In this document: positions 11,314 to 22,875 of the stretch, one piece after another
Numbering within the stretch: the stretch's first letter is position 1
Layout of the letters: each line of letters begins with the position of its first letter
Assembly (NCBI RefSeq): GCF_000006565.2
Contig: NC_031467.1
Location: 1,240,001 to 1,304,000 of the forward strand
Direction of reading: 5' to 3'
From: Toxoplasma gondii ME49
Taxonomy: Eukaryota; Apicomplexa; Conoidasida; Eucoccidiorida; Sarcocystidae
Length of the DNA: 64,000 bases
Program-made: the position numbers and the translations under genes
Notes under the pieces: model-generated
Databases searched by the model: none
Told to the model about the DNA's origin: nothing
The model's input: only the letters and a program-made list of their open reading frames with translations

Positions 11314-14300
11314 TTACGAAAACATCTTCGCGTACATCTTCTTCGCTTTCTCCTTCTGCAGCTTAACTTGTCTCTCCAAGCGGTCTTGGAGCTGCAAGGA
11401 GCACCCAGAAAAAACAGAGAAAACGATATTTTTTTCGCCCCCGTGAAGAAGACGCTCTTCTTCAACGCATTCTTCAGTCGGCGAGTAGAAACATGCTGTT
11501 CGGTCTCGACAGAGAAAACAACTGCAAAGAACTCCCCCACCCGTTGCTCGTGAAGTTAATTTGTGTGTTCTGTGCAGAGACAATACGAAGGAGATGCCCA
11601 GAGCGAACTTCATGAAACTTCCACACCTGGTAGAAGAGTGCGGCGAGGGCCGAACGGATCTGTTTTCAATAAAAGATCTCCAGTCCAACTGAGTGAAACG
11701 CTGGACTTTCGAACGCGCGACAGCGTTAGCATCGAAGCAGACTCCGGACGACTTCTTGGAAGCCATACGGACTACGGGGGCGAAGCAAAGCAACAGAGAA
11801 CGACGAGAAGGAGAGAAACACAAAAAGGGGAGCGACACAGAGGGGAAAGAGAGCGAAGGACCGAGAAACAAAGAGACAGACAGGTACCTTGAGAAGATCT
11901 GTGTCTGCTGGGCTTGTTGCGAGGCCCCTCTTCACGTCTTCCTGAACGCATGCATGCAAACAATTCGCGACCAACCAAAAACTCAAGCGTCTCTTTTCCT
12001 CTGCGTCAAAGGAAAGAACACTCGACCATCTACACTACGTGACGAACCACGACTACCTGGAAAAACGACACAGACGCATGCGCCTCTCTTCGAAATGCAT
12101 ACATTCACATACAGTATACATGCATATATATATATATATAAGCATGCATCGGCATGACCAGGGAGACAAATACATCCACATATCAATCGTATATACAGAG
12201 GTACACACCAACCGTCCGTCGAAAGTGTATGTTTGTCTCTGCATTGGTTTCTGTGAATCGAGATTTATGTACACAAAGGAGACCCTGTGACGAAGGCATG
12301 CACGGAAGAGCGCAGCGAAAGGAGGAAGTGCGAAAGGTGCAGTTGAAGAGAGAAAAGACAAGCCTGTCGAGAACTGAAGGAACGTGCCTTGGGGTCTCGA
12401 TCAAAGAAGAACTTTCACATCTAAAACTCACAAGAGCTGCATCAAAGTCGCGTAGTTTCTCGTTCGCCAGTGCGCGCCGGTACGCCGCCTTCAGACTGTT
12501 CGAGCTGGTGGGGTGTACATACACCACAGGGAGAACGAGCAAGTGACAAACGTCTCCATCTCTGCAAGCGGTTTTTTCACTGTGAGTTTTCCCCTTTCTC
12601 TGTCGAGTTCCAGTTACACTTTGTCTCCGTCTTTGCTTCGATGCGGGTCTTCCTCCAGTGTGTGGAGAATGAGGAAATACTTCCTTTTGCGTTTTTGGAG
12701 TCTGGTCTTCAGAAAAGCAGCGCTTCTCTGTTCCTTCAAGGTTCATCGAGGGAAGCGGTACGCGCTGGCTGCACTCCGAAAACTTGCACGGAGATCTCCA
12801 AACGGAGTATGGCACCGAATTTTCACATCCGTTCCTGTTTGTTTTTCTATACAAAACTCTTAAAAGGTTGTGCGTTCCCCATCCCGTGACCGTGGCATTC
12901 TTCCTTGGCGATTGCGTTCTCAAAGTCGTCGCAGAGAAGCTGGCTTTTTATGGATCTCACAGCTGGAGAAAAAGTTGAAATAAAACAGAGGGCATTTAAA
13001 TTCCTCTTCCATCCAGGGCTATTCAATGTGAATCCGTGACTGCTTTCTCGAAAGACTCTTCGCCAAAGTTTCTCCTGAATTCCAGCGACACTCCCGCGTG
13101 CAACCGCTTCTCTCTCCTTTCTCGTCGCGTCGTTTTTTTCTCTTTCACGAGAGGTCGCATGCGTCTCCATTTTTTCTTTTCTCCGCGACCCTCCCTCACT
13201 CGCTTCTCTCCAGTGGCTATAGTTTTATTCATTCTTCCTCACTCTTTTGTCTCTCTTTCCTCCGTCTTCTCGTTACTCTCTTCCCCTCTCTCTTCCCTTT
13301 CTCGCTCTGCATCTGTCCAGTCGCTCCGACTCTTCTCTCTGCTTCCTTTTTTTCGTTTGTTTCTGAGCTTTCGCTTCAACGTACTCGGCTTCGAGGGCAG
13401 CGTCGCAACAGCTCACGGCCTTCTTGAGAAACGTTTCCTGGGTGCTCGACAGCGGCGCCTTCGGGTCTCCGGAAGCCGCGAGTTTCAAATACGCCTGCGC
13501 GAGATTCAAATTGCAGGCAAGCTTCACGGCTGTCGCCTCCGCTGCGTCCTGGGGAGACAAGTCGAACAACTTCGCCGTGTACTGCAGAGCCTTGATGTAA
13601 CGCTGCACCGCCATCTCCGTGTTGCCGTCTGAAAACGAAGACGGACATGCACGGAGACGCCAGCCGAGTGGAAGAAAGAGGAACCGCGGGGAAACCCGAA
13701 GAGAGGCGGCGACGCAGAATGAGCAGGAAGCGGGTGAGGAAGAAACGAAAGCGACAAGCAGGAGACGAGAAAGCAACACAAGTCAAAAAGAAAAGACGAA
13801 AGGAAGAACATCCCCGGCATCCACTGTAGTTCGACCCCTGTCGCTAAAAAAAACGCAGATACTCAGTTTCTGACGCAAGGCGAAAACCTCGCTTCTTCTG
13901 CGCCTCCGTTTCCCCTCCTCCCTGTTGCTCTCTCGTGTCTCTCCTCACGGTCTCTTCCCCATCGTCGCTGTCGCATTGCTTCGCTCTCTATTTCTCGCGC
14001 ATGGCTCTCAAAAGTCTTCTCCCCACATGCACGCACACCCTTCCCGCGCATTCGGCTCCACCTGAAACTACCATGTAACTCTACTCACAGCTAGTTTCAC
14101 ACGCATATACGAGTTATACACTGGACACACACATCTATATCTATATATATACATATATATACATATATATACATATATAGATATAGATATGTATATATAG
14201 AAATATATACATATAGATATATAAATGAAAATAACACATAAATGCAAATAAAAATAAGCATATATATATATTTATATTCATGTATGTCTATCTATTTATA

Positions 14301-16676
14301 TCTATTGATGTACGTCGATAAATCAGCTCCCGTACATAGACCGTATTGACAGGGAAGAGGACCAATGCGTAAAGCTTTGTGTGTTTGAGGACGAAGCCGT
14401 GTGAGAACTAGCTCCAAACAGGTTTTTCTCGTACCTCTGAAGAGTTCGTTCCCCTCGTCTTTGTTTTTCTTTGCGCGCTTGATGCATTGGCTGTTGGGGA
14501 GTTTCACGTCGAGGTCTTCTTGAGCGTTGCTGGCGGCGACGCGAGCCGCTTCTTCAAGTTCTCTTTCTTTCTGTTCTTTTTCTCTCTGCACTGCCTCGAA
14601 GTAGCTCCGGCACTGCTCCTCCAGCGCCGCCTTTAACGCTCCGAACTGCGTTTCGAAGGCCGTTGTGTCTGCGTCCGGATGGTCTAGCAGCCAGTCCTCG
14701 GCTTGCCTCAGTAGGCTGTGAATCGCCTCTTTGTCCGTGAAGAGATGTGCATGCGCGCCACTCAACGCCCCCTGCATCTGAAAGAGGTAAGACTCCATCG
14801 CGTTCCGCACGGCGCAGCGCGCGAGCTCCTTCGCCTCCGTCTCCTCCAGCCGAGCGGACAGCGCTTCCAAGGCGCCCTGAAAAATAAAAAGAAAAAGCAG
14901 GGGGAGGGGCAACGGAACTTTACGCTTCGATTCGCGGAACGTCGGGAAAGGGAGACGAGAGAAAAAATTCGCTTCGGACGTCTCTAAAAAGCGTATGAAA
15001 AGCCGTGAGAAACAGACGCACCTTCGCTCGTAGTGGAGTGAAACCACACAGTCACTCAAACGCCTCTACGACGCCCTGATCAGCCTGTCTCTCCCCTCGA
15101 GGTGCCGCCTTCCTCTCTGTCTTCTCTCTCTTTCGCTCTTCTTCTCTTCTTCTCCTCTCCTTCTTTGTCTTCTTCTCTTCTTCTCTCCTTCTGTTTCTTC
15201 TTCTCCATCTGCTTCTTCTTCTGTCTTGTTCCCCCTTCTTCTTACATCTGCGAGGCGGCTTTCGGGCAGGGCGAAGGGCGGCAGGTAGCGCCTGCCGCTG
15301 GCGGCGAAGCAGGCGCCGACTGCGACTGAGCTGTTGCCGTCGAGAGTCCGTCGAAGGCGAGCAGAGTCACTCGCGTTTCCCCAGAGACTCGCCGAGAGCG
15401 TCGCAGCGACAAATGGAATGCGCGAACCGCCGCCCACGATGTCGACGCCAGACACCTGCGCCGGGGCCACCCCCGCAGTCGCGAACGCGCGCGCCACCAG
15501 ACTCGACAGGCGCTCCTGAAATGAAAAAAAGATTGGGGCAACACAGAGACCGAAGGACTGCACGCGCGGAAAACGAGAAAAGGCGAGAGGAGCAGCGGAG
15601 ATAACGTAGAAAAGCAAAAGAGGAGAAGAAGGGAAGAAGAGAAGAAGACGAAGAGGAAAGAAAAGCGAAGGAAGACAGCAAAAGGAGGAAGAGACGAGAG
15701 GACGAGTGGAGAAGCAGAAGAGTAGGAGAGGAGAGAAGGAAAAAACGAGAAGAGAGGAAGAGCAAACGGAAGACAGACCTTGAGGGGGGCGCAGAGCTGC
15801 TCAAAGAGGTCCCGAGAGACAGGAAGAACAAGGTCCATTTCGTCTTGAAGAAATCCTTCCAGGGCGAGGGTTGTGTCCGGCAAGCCGCTGAGATCTTTCA
15901 CTGCTCGTTGGCACTGAAAAGAAACCGTCCACGCACCTCACACATTACGCATGCGCAAATCAGCAAAGGATACATTACATACGTCTATATCCAAATACAT
16001 ACACACATGCGCGTCTGTAATTACGTATACATACTCATATATATATGTATATATATGTATATATATGTATATATATGTATATATTTATATGTATATATAT
16101 ATATATATATATTCATACACAATTATACATGCAACAAACGCATCTACGTAGCTGAACACTGGAGCACTGTTTGGATGTGCGTTTGTGTTCGTGTGGAGGG
16201 GAGAGTCGGGGACGCTGGTGGCTTCATGAAGAGCAAGTAAATTGCTCATTCACGGAGAAGAGTTTCGTCTCGCTTACACCCGCGAACAGCCGCAGCGCGC
16301 GTTTGCTGTGAGGTGCGACGTCCTCGCCGTACTTCGTTTTCACCGCGCCCACCACATGCGTCGCCAATGCATTGATGGCCTGAAAAAAGTTTATTCGCCT
16401 CGCATCAATGTCTAACGCCCCCTATGCGCGTGAGGTCCCATACACATATATAGATATAGATACAGATATATATATATATATATATTACAGAGTGTAGAAA
16501 GCGTTTCTTTGAATATATATGTTTACATGCAAGCATCTCTAGTATACACATAGATGTGGATGCACACACATGTATGCACACTACAAATATTTACGACTCT
16601 CTTTCACGCGGTATCCTTGTTCTGCCATCCATCATCTCTCTCTGCAAAAGACAAGACCCACTTATATACATACATA

Positions 16677-16719
<43 letters not shown>

Positions 16720-19545
16720 TTGTATGCATGTGTATATATGAGTGTCTGAATGAATTTCAGATCAAACAAGTATATTCACAGGTCTCTGTGTACAGAGAAT
16801 CGGAAATCGAAAGACACAAGAAACAAAGACACGCACATAAATACATATATATATATATATATATTATATGGGTTTCGCGGGAACGACGTGAGCGACCTCT
16901 GTGGTTTGCCTACGTCGACAGTTCCTAGGGCGTCGTCGACGACGACTGAGAGTCTGTTCATGACGATTTGGTCTTGAATTTTCTGCCTTTCATTCACGTC
17001 CTTCTCGGCGCGGGGGCGGAGTTCTGCGACCTGGACAGAAGTCTCCGCGAAGCCGACGTCGACGAGAGCGACGAACTTCACCTCGCCCTCCTCATCGCCG
17101 CTCTCGGGTGTACATACACCCGCGGGAAGCTCCGCGTACACCTGGGGCAGGTGTTTGCACCCCCAGCAGTTGAGGAGGGCGTCGGCGCGAGTGAGAAGCA
17201 GCGGGCCTGCAGTAGGGTCGACTTTCTCTCCGTCTGCTTCACCTGCTGCGTTCTTGTCACTGTCTGTTGCGTCTCCACTTTCTGCGACTTCGGGGACGAC
17301 GAGGCGCGAGAGGCAGGCCAAGTCGCAGGCCTCGCGCACAAGACTCATCTCCTCCGTCGAGAAAGACGAAGGCAGCGCCACTGCCAGCGCGCGCGTCTCC
17401 ACAGCGCGTCCTCTGGACGTCCCCGCGAAACTCACCACAGTTTTTAAGAAATGCGCCAGCACGACCGTCAAACCAACCTGAAGACGCAGTGGAACACAGT
17501 CCAGACAGGTGAGAGAGCGAAACGAAGAAAACGCAGGAGAGAGAGAGAAAGGGAGAACGAGACAGAAAAGGACGAGGAGAGAGAGAGAACAGAAGCACGG
17601 GGAAGAGAGAGAAAGTGGGGAGACGCGAGAAGAGCGAGGCATCACGTACGGGAGGAGAGACAGCTTGCTTGCGTGTGCTTCGCTAATCTCAGCAGGGGGG
17701 CTCTTTCTCACCTGCGTTGATTCGCCGTCGAACGCGACGGTGAACACAGGCTCGCGGCGGCGCGAGTCGAAGGAGACGGCGGGGAAAGACGAGAACGGAA
17801 ACCTGGTTTTCAGCTTCTCCAGCGAGGCTTCGTCTTTCACCGCGACCCACAGCGGGAGGTGCTGCGCAGAAAGAAAACGAGAGAAACTTGGAGACGCGCG
17901 ATGGCGATCCGCAAACTGGAGACTGAATGACATGTCCAGAGGCCTGCAATTTCGAGTCTCATCGAAACAGGACTTCTCGCAGCGTACGCGACCCCACACG
18001 CAAAACACCCGACGTCATCATCATTGCTCAGATTTCCGTGGTGTACCTACACCTCACGCGCATGCATGCACCCCTGCAGAAACGGATTCTTCAGGCGAGG
18101 AAGGCGCTCTCAGTCACCTGTCAAAGACCGTTCTTCCCCTGAAACTCTGGAAAGGAAGCACTGGGTGTACACTTTGCGTCTCTGCCCCGTTACAGTCGAC
18201 ATATCGACGAAAAAAAAGTGGAATCCTCGGCATGCATCTCCACTTGAAGGTCTCTCTCGACTGCCGGTCTTCTCGCTGCAGGCGTCAGACACTCCTCGAT
18301 CCACGTCGCTTCTCCGCAGCGCTCGGTTCGCAGTTTTCCATACGCCGTAGACTCCGATCGTCTGTTCAGCGGTGAGTCGCGGGATGAAAGATTTGCTCCA
18401 CAGGCTCACGAGTGCAAAACGAGAGCGACGCAGTCGCCAGGGAAGGGGGACTCACGCTGATCGTGTTTCTCAGATTCGACGTCGCGCGAGCCTCTGCTTC
18501 TTCGCCGACAAGCCTGTGGAAAGAAGCGCAACGCATCTCAAAGAGTGTCACTGGCAGGAATCTGAGGCCGAGAAAATCCCCCCCGAGACTCGCTTCACCC
18601 ATGCGATGCACGCAGTGCAGCTCCTCCTCACCACCGCATCCAAACAGCCTCCATGAGAACCCTCTGTCTGAGTCCCACCACTCAAATACACACATGTACA
18701 TATATATAAATATATATTATTTATTTATTTATTTTTATATTTATATGCATATGTATATATACACGTATACATATAAATAAATATTAAGTAAAATATGGGC
18801 ACATTATATACATTCCGTGGAGGCACCCATCTGCAGAGGAGGCAACTCAGACGCTAGTGCGATCAGGACCAGCGTCGGGGGCTCACAGGCTCGCAGACAG
18901 AACCCCCAATCTCTACACATCATGCCAGTCGACATGCATGCATCCATCCACAGGATAATCAGATACAACACTCCATCCGCACTCATAGACATACAAATAT
19001 ACAGACATACATATATATAGAGAGAGATAGATAACGCCATCGATATGTACAAATGGGGATCGAAGTCCACCTCCGTGCACAGATATATACATATATATAT
19101 ATATATATACATATATATGTACATTTATATAGATATATATACAGATATATACACAGATATATATATATATATATGTGTAACACGACGGACATGCATGTGT
19201 GACTTTGTGTTTTGGAGGGAAGTGTGGTGACCTGAGCTTTCCGTCGAAGGCTTCCGTGCTCGGGGTGCTGCGGTTGGAGAGAGCATTTCCTTCCACGTCG
19301 ACTGCGAGGGGAGCAGCCAAGTCGGCGCTGGCGAGGACGCTGTTTTGGGCGCCGAGGTCGACTCCGGAGCAACAGAAGAGTTGAGCGCCCAGGGTGTTCT
19401 CTCTCGAGTGCATCGCGGAGCTCGGCTGCTCGGTGGGCGCAGAACGAGGGCAGGCAGACGCGCCTGTCGCGGCCGCCTCCAAAGTCGCGTCCTTCTCGGC
19501 GGGATCCGCTGTCGAGACAGCCGCCGCGGGGTGCTGCGGCGCCAT
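11314..19545 (-). CDS. Hsp110/Hsp70-like ATPase domain fused to a TPR domain (DnaK-TPR type), 12 exons
   Basis: Exons in coding order: 19545-19232, 18513-18456, 17861-17712, 17477-16914, 16379-16278, 15913-15779, 15515-15246, 14876-14435, 13628-13385, 12504-12432, 11941-11888, 11391-11314 (2484 nt, 827 aa), all in phase. The nucleotide-binding domain has GVDLGAQNS (phosphate loop 1), FVALVDVGFAETSVQ (degenerate phosphate loop 2, Hsp110-like) and VDIVGGGSRIPF (adenosine motif). After LPESRLAD it passes directly to an Hsp110-type helical region (RNAMESYLFQMQGAL; AEDWLLDHPDAD), so no beta substrate-binding domain is visible. TPRs begin at KNKDEGNELFRDGN and end with the co-chaperone-like tail KKMYAKMFS. 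The predicted role is an Hsp70 nucleotide-exchange or adaptor factor that docks chaperones through its TPRs. No signal peptide, so probably cytosolic. The name DnaK-TPR is used for such apicomplexan proteins. Introns carry many TATATG microsatellites. Confidence 0.9.
12512..12525. promoter_or_regulatory. Dispersed palindrome copy 4 (Hsp70-TPR intron 9, next to acceptor)
   Basis: GGTGTACATACACC ending a few bases upstream of the acceptor of exon 12504-12432. Confidence 0.6.
14100..14310. repeat. TATATA/CATATA/GATATA microsatellite in Hsp70-TPR intron 8
   Basis: Long mixed A/T array with C and G interruptions between exons 14876-14435 and 13628-13385. Confidence 0.8.
16020..16140. repeat. TATATG microsatellite in Hsp70-TPR intron 5
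   Basis: GTATATAT units repeated between exons 16379-16278 and 15913-15779. Confidence 0.8.
16436..16870. repeat. TATATG/CATATA microsatellite cluster in Hsp70-TPR intron 4
   Basis: Several arrays, including TATATA runs near 16465-16485, 16670-16730 and 16840-16865, in the intron between exons 17477-16914 and 16379-16278. Confidence 0.8.
17105..17122. promoter_or_regulatory. Dispersed palindrome copy 5 (Hsp70-TPR exon 4, coding)
   Basis: CGGGTGTACATACACCCG, arms of 8 bp, read on the minus strand as AGVCTPE. Confidence 0.6.
18040..18053. promoter_or_regulatory. Dispersed palindrome copy 6 (Hsp70-TPR intron 2)
   Basis: GGTGTACCTACACC, one central mismatch. Confidence 0.55.
18695..19175. repeat. 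TATATA/CATATA microsatellites in Hsp70-TPR intron 1
   Basis: Arrays at 18700-18800 and 19080-19175 within the first intron (19231-18514). Confidence 0.8.
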
Positions 19546-22500
19546 GGGTGCGGCAGAAGGTGAGGAGGAGATGGGGAGAGAAACGCGTTCCGGACAGAAG
19601 GAGGAGCGAAGCAGGCGCGGAGGAGGAAGCGAGGAGGAACGAGGAGCAGAGATGCCAGGAAAGAGAAAGGTGGACGGGAGGACCAAGGCAGGAGGCGGGA
19701 GGAAGGCCGTGATGAGTTGACTCAAGCGCGGGGCGAGACACGCGCACACTCTCGCGAAAGCGAATCCGGCGCAGAAAGAAAGGAAGACCGGGAGAGCCCA
19801 GCGAAAGGAAAGGGAGAAGGAACAGGGGAGAAAGAACAGGGGAGAAGGAACAGCGGAGAAAGAAGAGCAAGAAGAAGATGGAAAAATCTCTGGAGGGCAG
19901 GAGGGAGACAAGCTGGAGTCACGAATTTTTTTCCGAACCGCATGCGTACGTGGTGGACGACGAGAGTTCCCGGTGTGCTGCGAGAGATCTTTGCAGCGTC
20001 CTTCCGAGAAAAAAAACAGAAAAAGAGAAAAACAGACAACGCAACGACACAATGAAACTGAGGAAAACTTCGAGTCGAACTGGAGCGTCGGAAAACGAAA
20101 AACATCGTCTCCGTGTCGGGCGGAGATCCACGAGAAACGCTCTGCAGAAGCACAGACAGCGGCACACGATCTAGAATGCGAGGAAAGGAATACAAGTTTT
20201 TTTTCCTTGCAGCGTTTCGTGTGCTAATCGTGAAAAAGGGACATTTACCATCGCAACGTTTGAGTTCAGGGGGAAAAGAATTTCTTTACAGTGTTTGTTT
20301 TCGTTAGTGCAGAAAGAAAGTGCACCAGGGACGAGGGGAAAAGCAGAACGTTCAGGCCATCGAAAGAAAGGCAGAAAAGTGGAGGGACAAGCAAAAGGAA
20401 AATAAGCATGAACATCGAGAAATGGAAGAAAGAGAGAACTCTGAACCGTTCTTAGTGCATGTTTTCTGCGGGGCACAGAGACACCGCGGTGTGTCGCCGC
20501 TGATCTACCGTGTAATAAGACGTACGTTGCGTTACGCATCGCATAACCTCCACTATTCAAGGTCGTAGTCCGCAAGATACTAATTGTGTCTTTAGCTATT
20601 TGTTAGCGATCGCGACAAGGACGATTGCTGTGCCTCCGAAATTTGCGTGGTAACAAGAATCGCAGCTGTGAATCCTGGTGTTCTCACGATGTGATGGTGT
20701 TCGTTGAACCCGTAGATCCGCATGCTCTCAATGCCAGCTTTGGACAGATGCCAGGTCGTCGTGTTCCAGGCATCATTTACGGATAAGAACATGCGGATCT
20801 TCCGGCTCGGGTCTCTCCTCTTCTGCACGTATTGAAATAAATGAAAATGTCGTCTCTGGGGCAACGGCGCGGCTCTTCACTTGTCGACGTTCCAGGCTGG
20901 ATTGCCGACGCGACGCTTCTCCAGATGTAAAAGAGGCGAAAATGTCCAGAGAAAAGAGAGACGAAGATCTGGAGAGTCGGGGAAAGAGAGTTTCGCGGCA
21001 AGTCTGCCACCGCTTAAGCCTTGCTTTCACGGATTTTCCTGTTTGAGTGCGTTTCTTGCGAGTTCCGAAAAGGCGGCGCACTTCAGGTCGAGCGACGTGC
21101 CAGATTTCCATGATAAACCAAGTCGAGGTGGATCGGCTGGATAGAGGGAGGGATTGCGACCGAGAGAGCGGCGATTCGCTGGAAAGTTGCTGTTGTCGTC
21201 TTTGACGAGGCCCTACGCCACCGCCATTCCTAGCCTGTGTTCATGACACCGGAACAGCAGTCCGAAAACTAGACTACTCCCTGCAGTGCGTTTGCCACCC
21301 TTCTTCCAGGTGCAGGCAACAGCAAGCTGCGAGCGTGCTTGTGCGTCTGGCGAACGCTGTGTTTTCCACCGGATTTGTCCAGAAGCCACCTGTATGGGCT
21401 TCCTCCCGAATCCGGCGAACCAAGGGAAAGTAGAAGAAGTGCATGCTTTCTGCGGAGTTCTTTTAAAGTCAAAGAAGCGTATGTTTTCTGCAGAGCTCTT
21501 CTCCGCTGGCCGTTTCTCTCGTGTCCCTACGAAACGCCGTTCACAGGCCTGTGGGGTTCCTCGAGAGGAAGTTTGTGCATCGGTGGTACGATTTCACGTG
21601 TGGCGACTTGCAGAGCCAGAGACGAGAGGAGGAACTGACATGCCTTTATCTGAAATTCTGCGAAGCCTGCCTTCCTCTTTGCTTTCCAGTCTTGGCTGGA
21701 GTAGTCGAGGGTCACTGCGCCGCGTCGAGCTCTGCGCTCTTTGGCTTTGTGCCTCGATCTGCGGGCGACTCCCCATTTGCTTTGCCGTGCGTGTCGACCG
21801 AGAGAGAAGACGAAGCGAGATAGGGTGTTGCTTAGAAAAGTTCAGCACGACAGAAAAGGTTTCTTCGCATTCTCTGACGGTCCACGAAACGAAGATCTGT
21901 GTCACTTTTCAGATGGTTGTGTATTATGTTCTGGAATCGCTTCACCTATCCCAAATTTTCAAGCGGTGGTCCGAAAAATGTGGTTTTCGCCCGAGAGAAA
22001 AACACTTGTGTGCGAACCGGTGTCGTGTTTTTACAAATCCGTTGTTTCTCCAAGAACCTACGCGACCCTTTTGTTGAAGGACGCTTACTACACAGACCCC
22101 TTCTGGTCTGTTCGTTAGTACGCAGTGAGAAACTGATGGACACAAGAAACCTAACCAGCATGGACAGATGCACATCAAAGACGTCACGAGTTCAGATTGG
22201 CTGGAGCAAAACGCTTATTTATTTCTTGCTGCCGACTCATTTCACTTGCAGATAGTCCCTGCACGATTTCACCTAGACTTGACACAAAACTGAACTCGCT
22301 GAAATGCGTCTGCTTCGCTCGCGGACTCCACTTTGCAGAACGCTGAGGTCCATAGCGTCCAGGTCTACTCTGTAGATCGCACGGTACCACGTAAATGCGT
22401 GTGACTACGCACGACGTGAATCGCTGTGTCGCTGCATGCGCGTATACATGCAGATGGATGACTTTTTTGTCGCAGATGCGAGCCAGCGCCCAGGTAAACT

Positions 22501-22875
22501 CTAACAACTGCCGCATACGTTCGCAGACCCTGCGGTAAATGAAAGTGACACGCGAAACCAGAGAAGAGGCTTCGCCAGTTCTGAGGTTCTAGCACCTGAC
22601 AGGGCTGAGAGAGACGGGGGATTTGGGAGAGTCACGCCGAGGACGAACAGCTACACAAAGCAGAACAATAGCGGGTGTGGCGTCTTCATGACAGACAACT
22701 CCGCGCGAGCGAAGAGGTCGGAAAACGCGCGTCCCTGCTCCTTTGCAAGATCCACCTTCGCCCTCTGTCTCCGCACTCCACAGGTGTCAGCCTGGACCTC
22801 TTGAGCGAGGAAAAAGACCATCGAAGCTGCAATAGACAACACAGGACGTCTTTCTCCTTCGTTCCCTCGCCTCCT
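19546..22875. other. Spacer: Hsp70-TPR promoter side and lipoate-ligase 3' side
   Basis: About 3.3 kb between two minus-strand genes. 19546-20300 should be the 5' leader and promoter of the Hsp70-TPR gene. An open frame of about 260 codons (+, 21286-22077) exists but shows no leader, domain or splice pattern I can recognise, and other frames overlap it. Base composition in 20.2-22.9 kb is more even than in neighbouring introns, so a small species-specific gene cannot be excluded. Confidence 0.4.

Noticed and set aside
10700..11446. 248-codon + strand Arg/Lys-rich open frame
   Set aside because: Purine-biased composition, no domain, and overlap with the antisense terminal exon of the Hsp70-TPR gene.
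18240..18410. Possible extra Hsp70-TPR exon between exons 2 and 3
   Set aside because: Direct joining of 18456 to 17861 is in phase and gives the expected length between NLRNTIS and the next conserved block; the extra segment matches no Hsp70 region.
21286..22077. 263-codon + strand open frame between Hsp70-TPR and lipoate ligase
   Set aside because: No family, leader or splice context; several overlapping frames are open in the same stretch.
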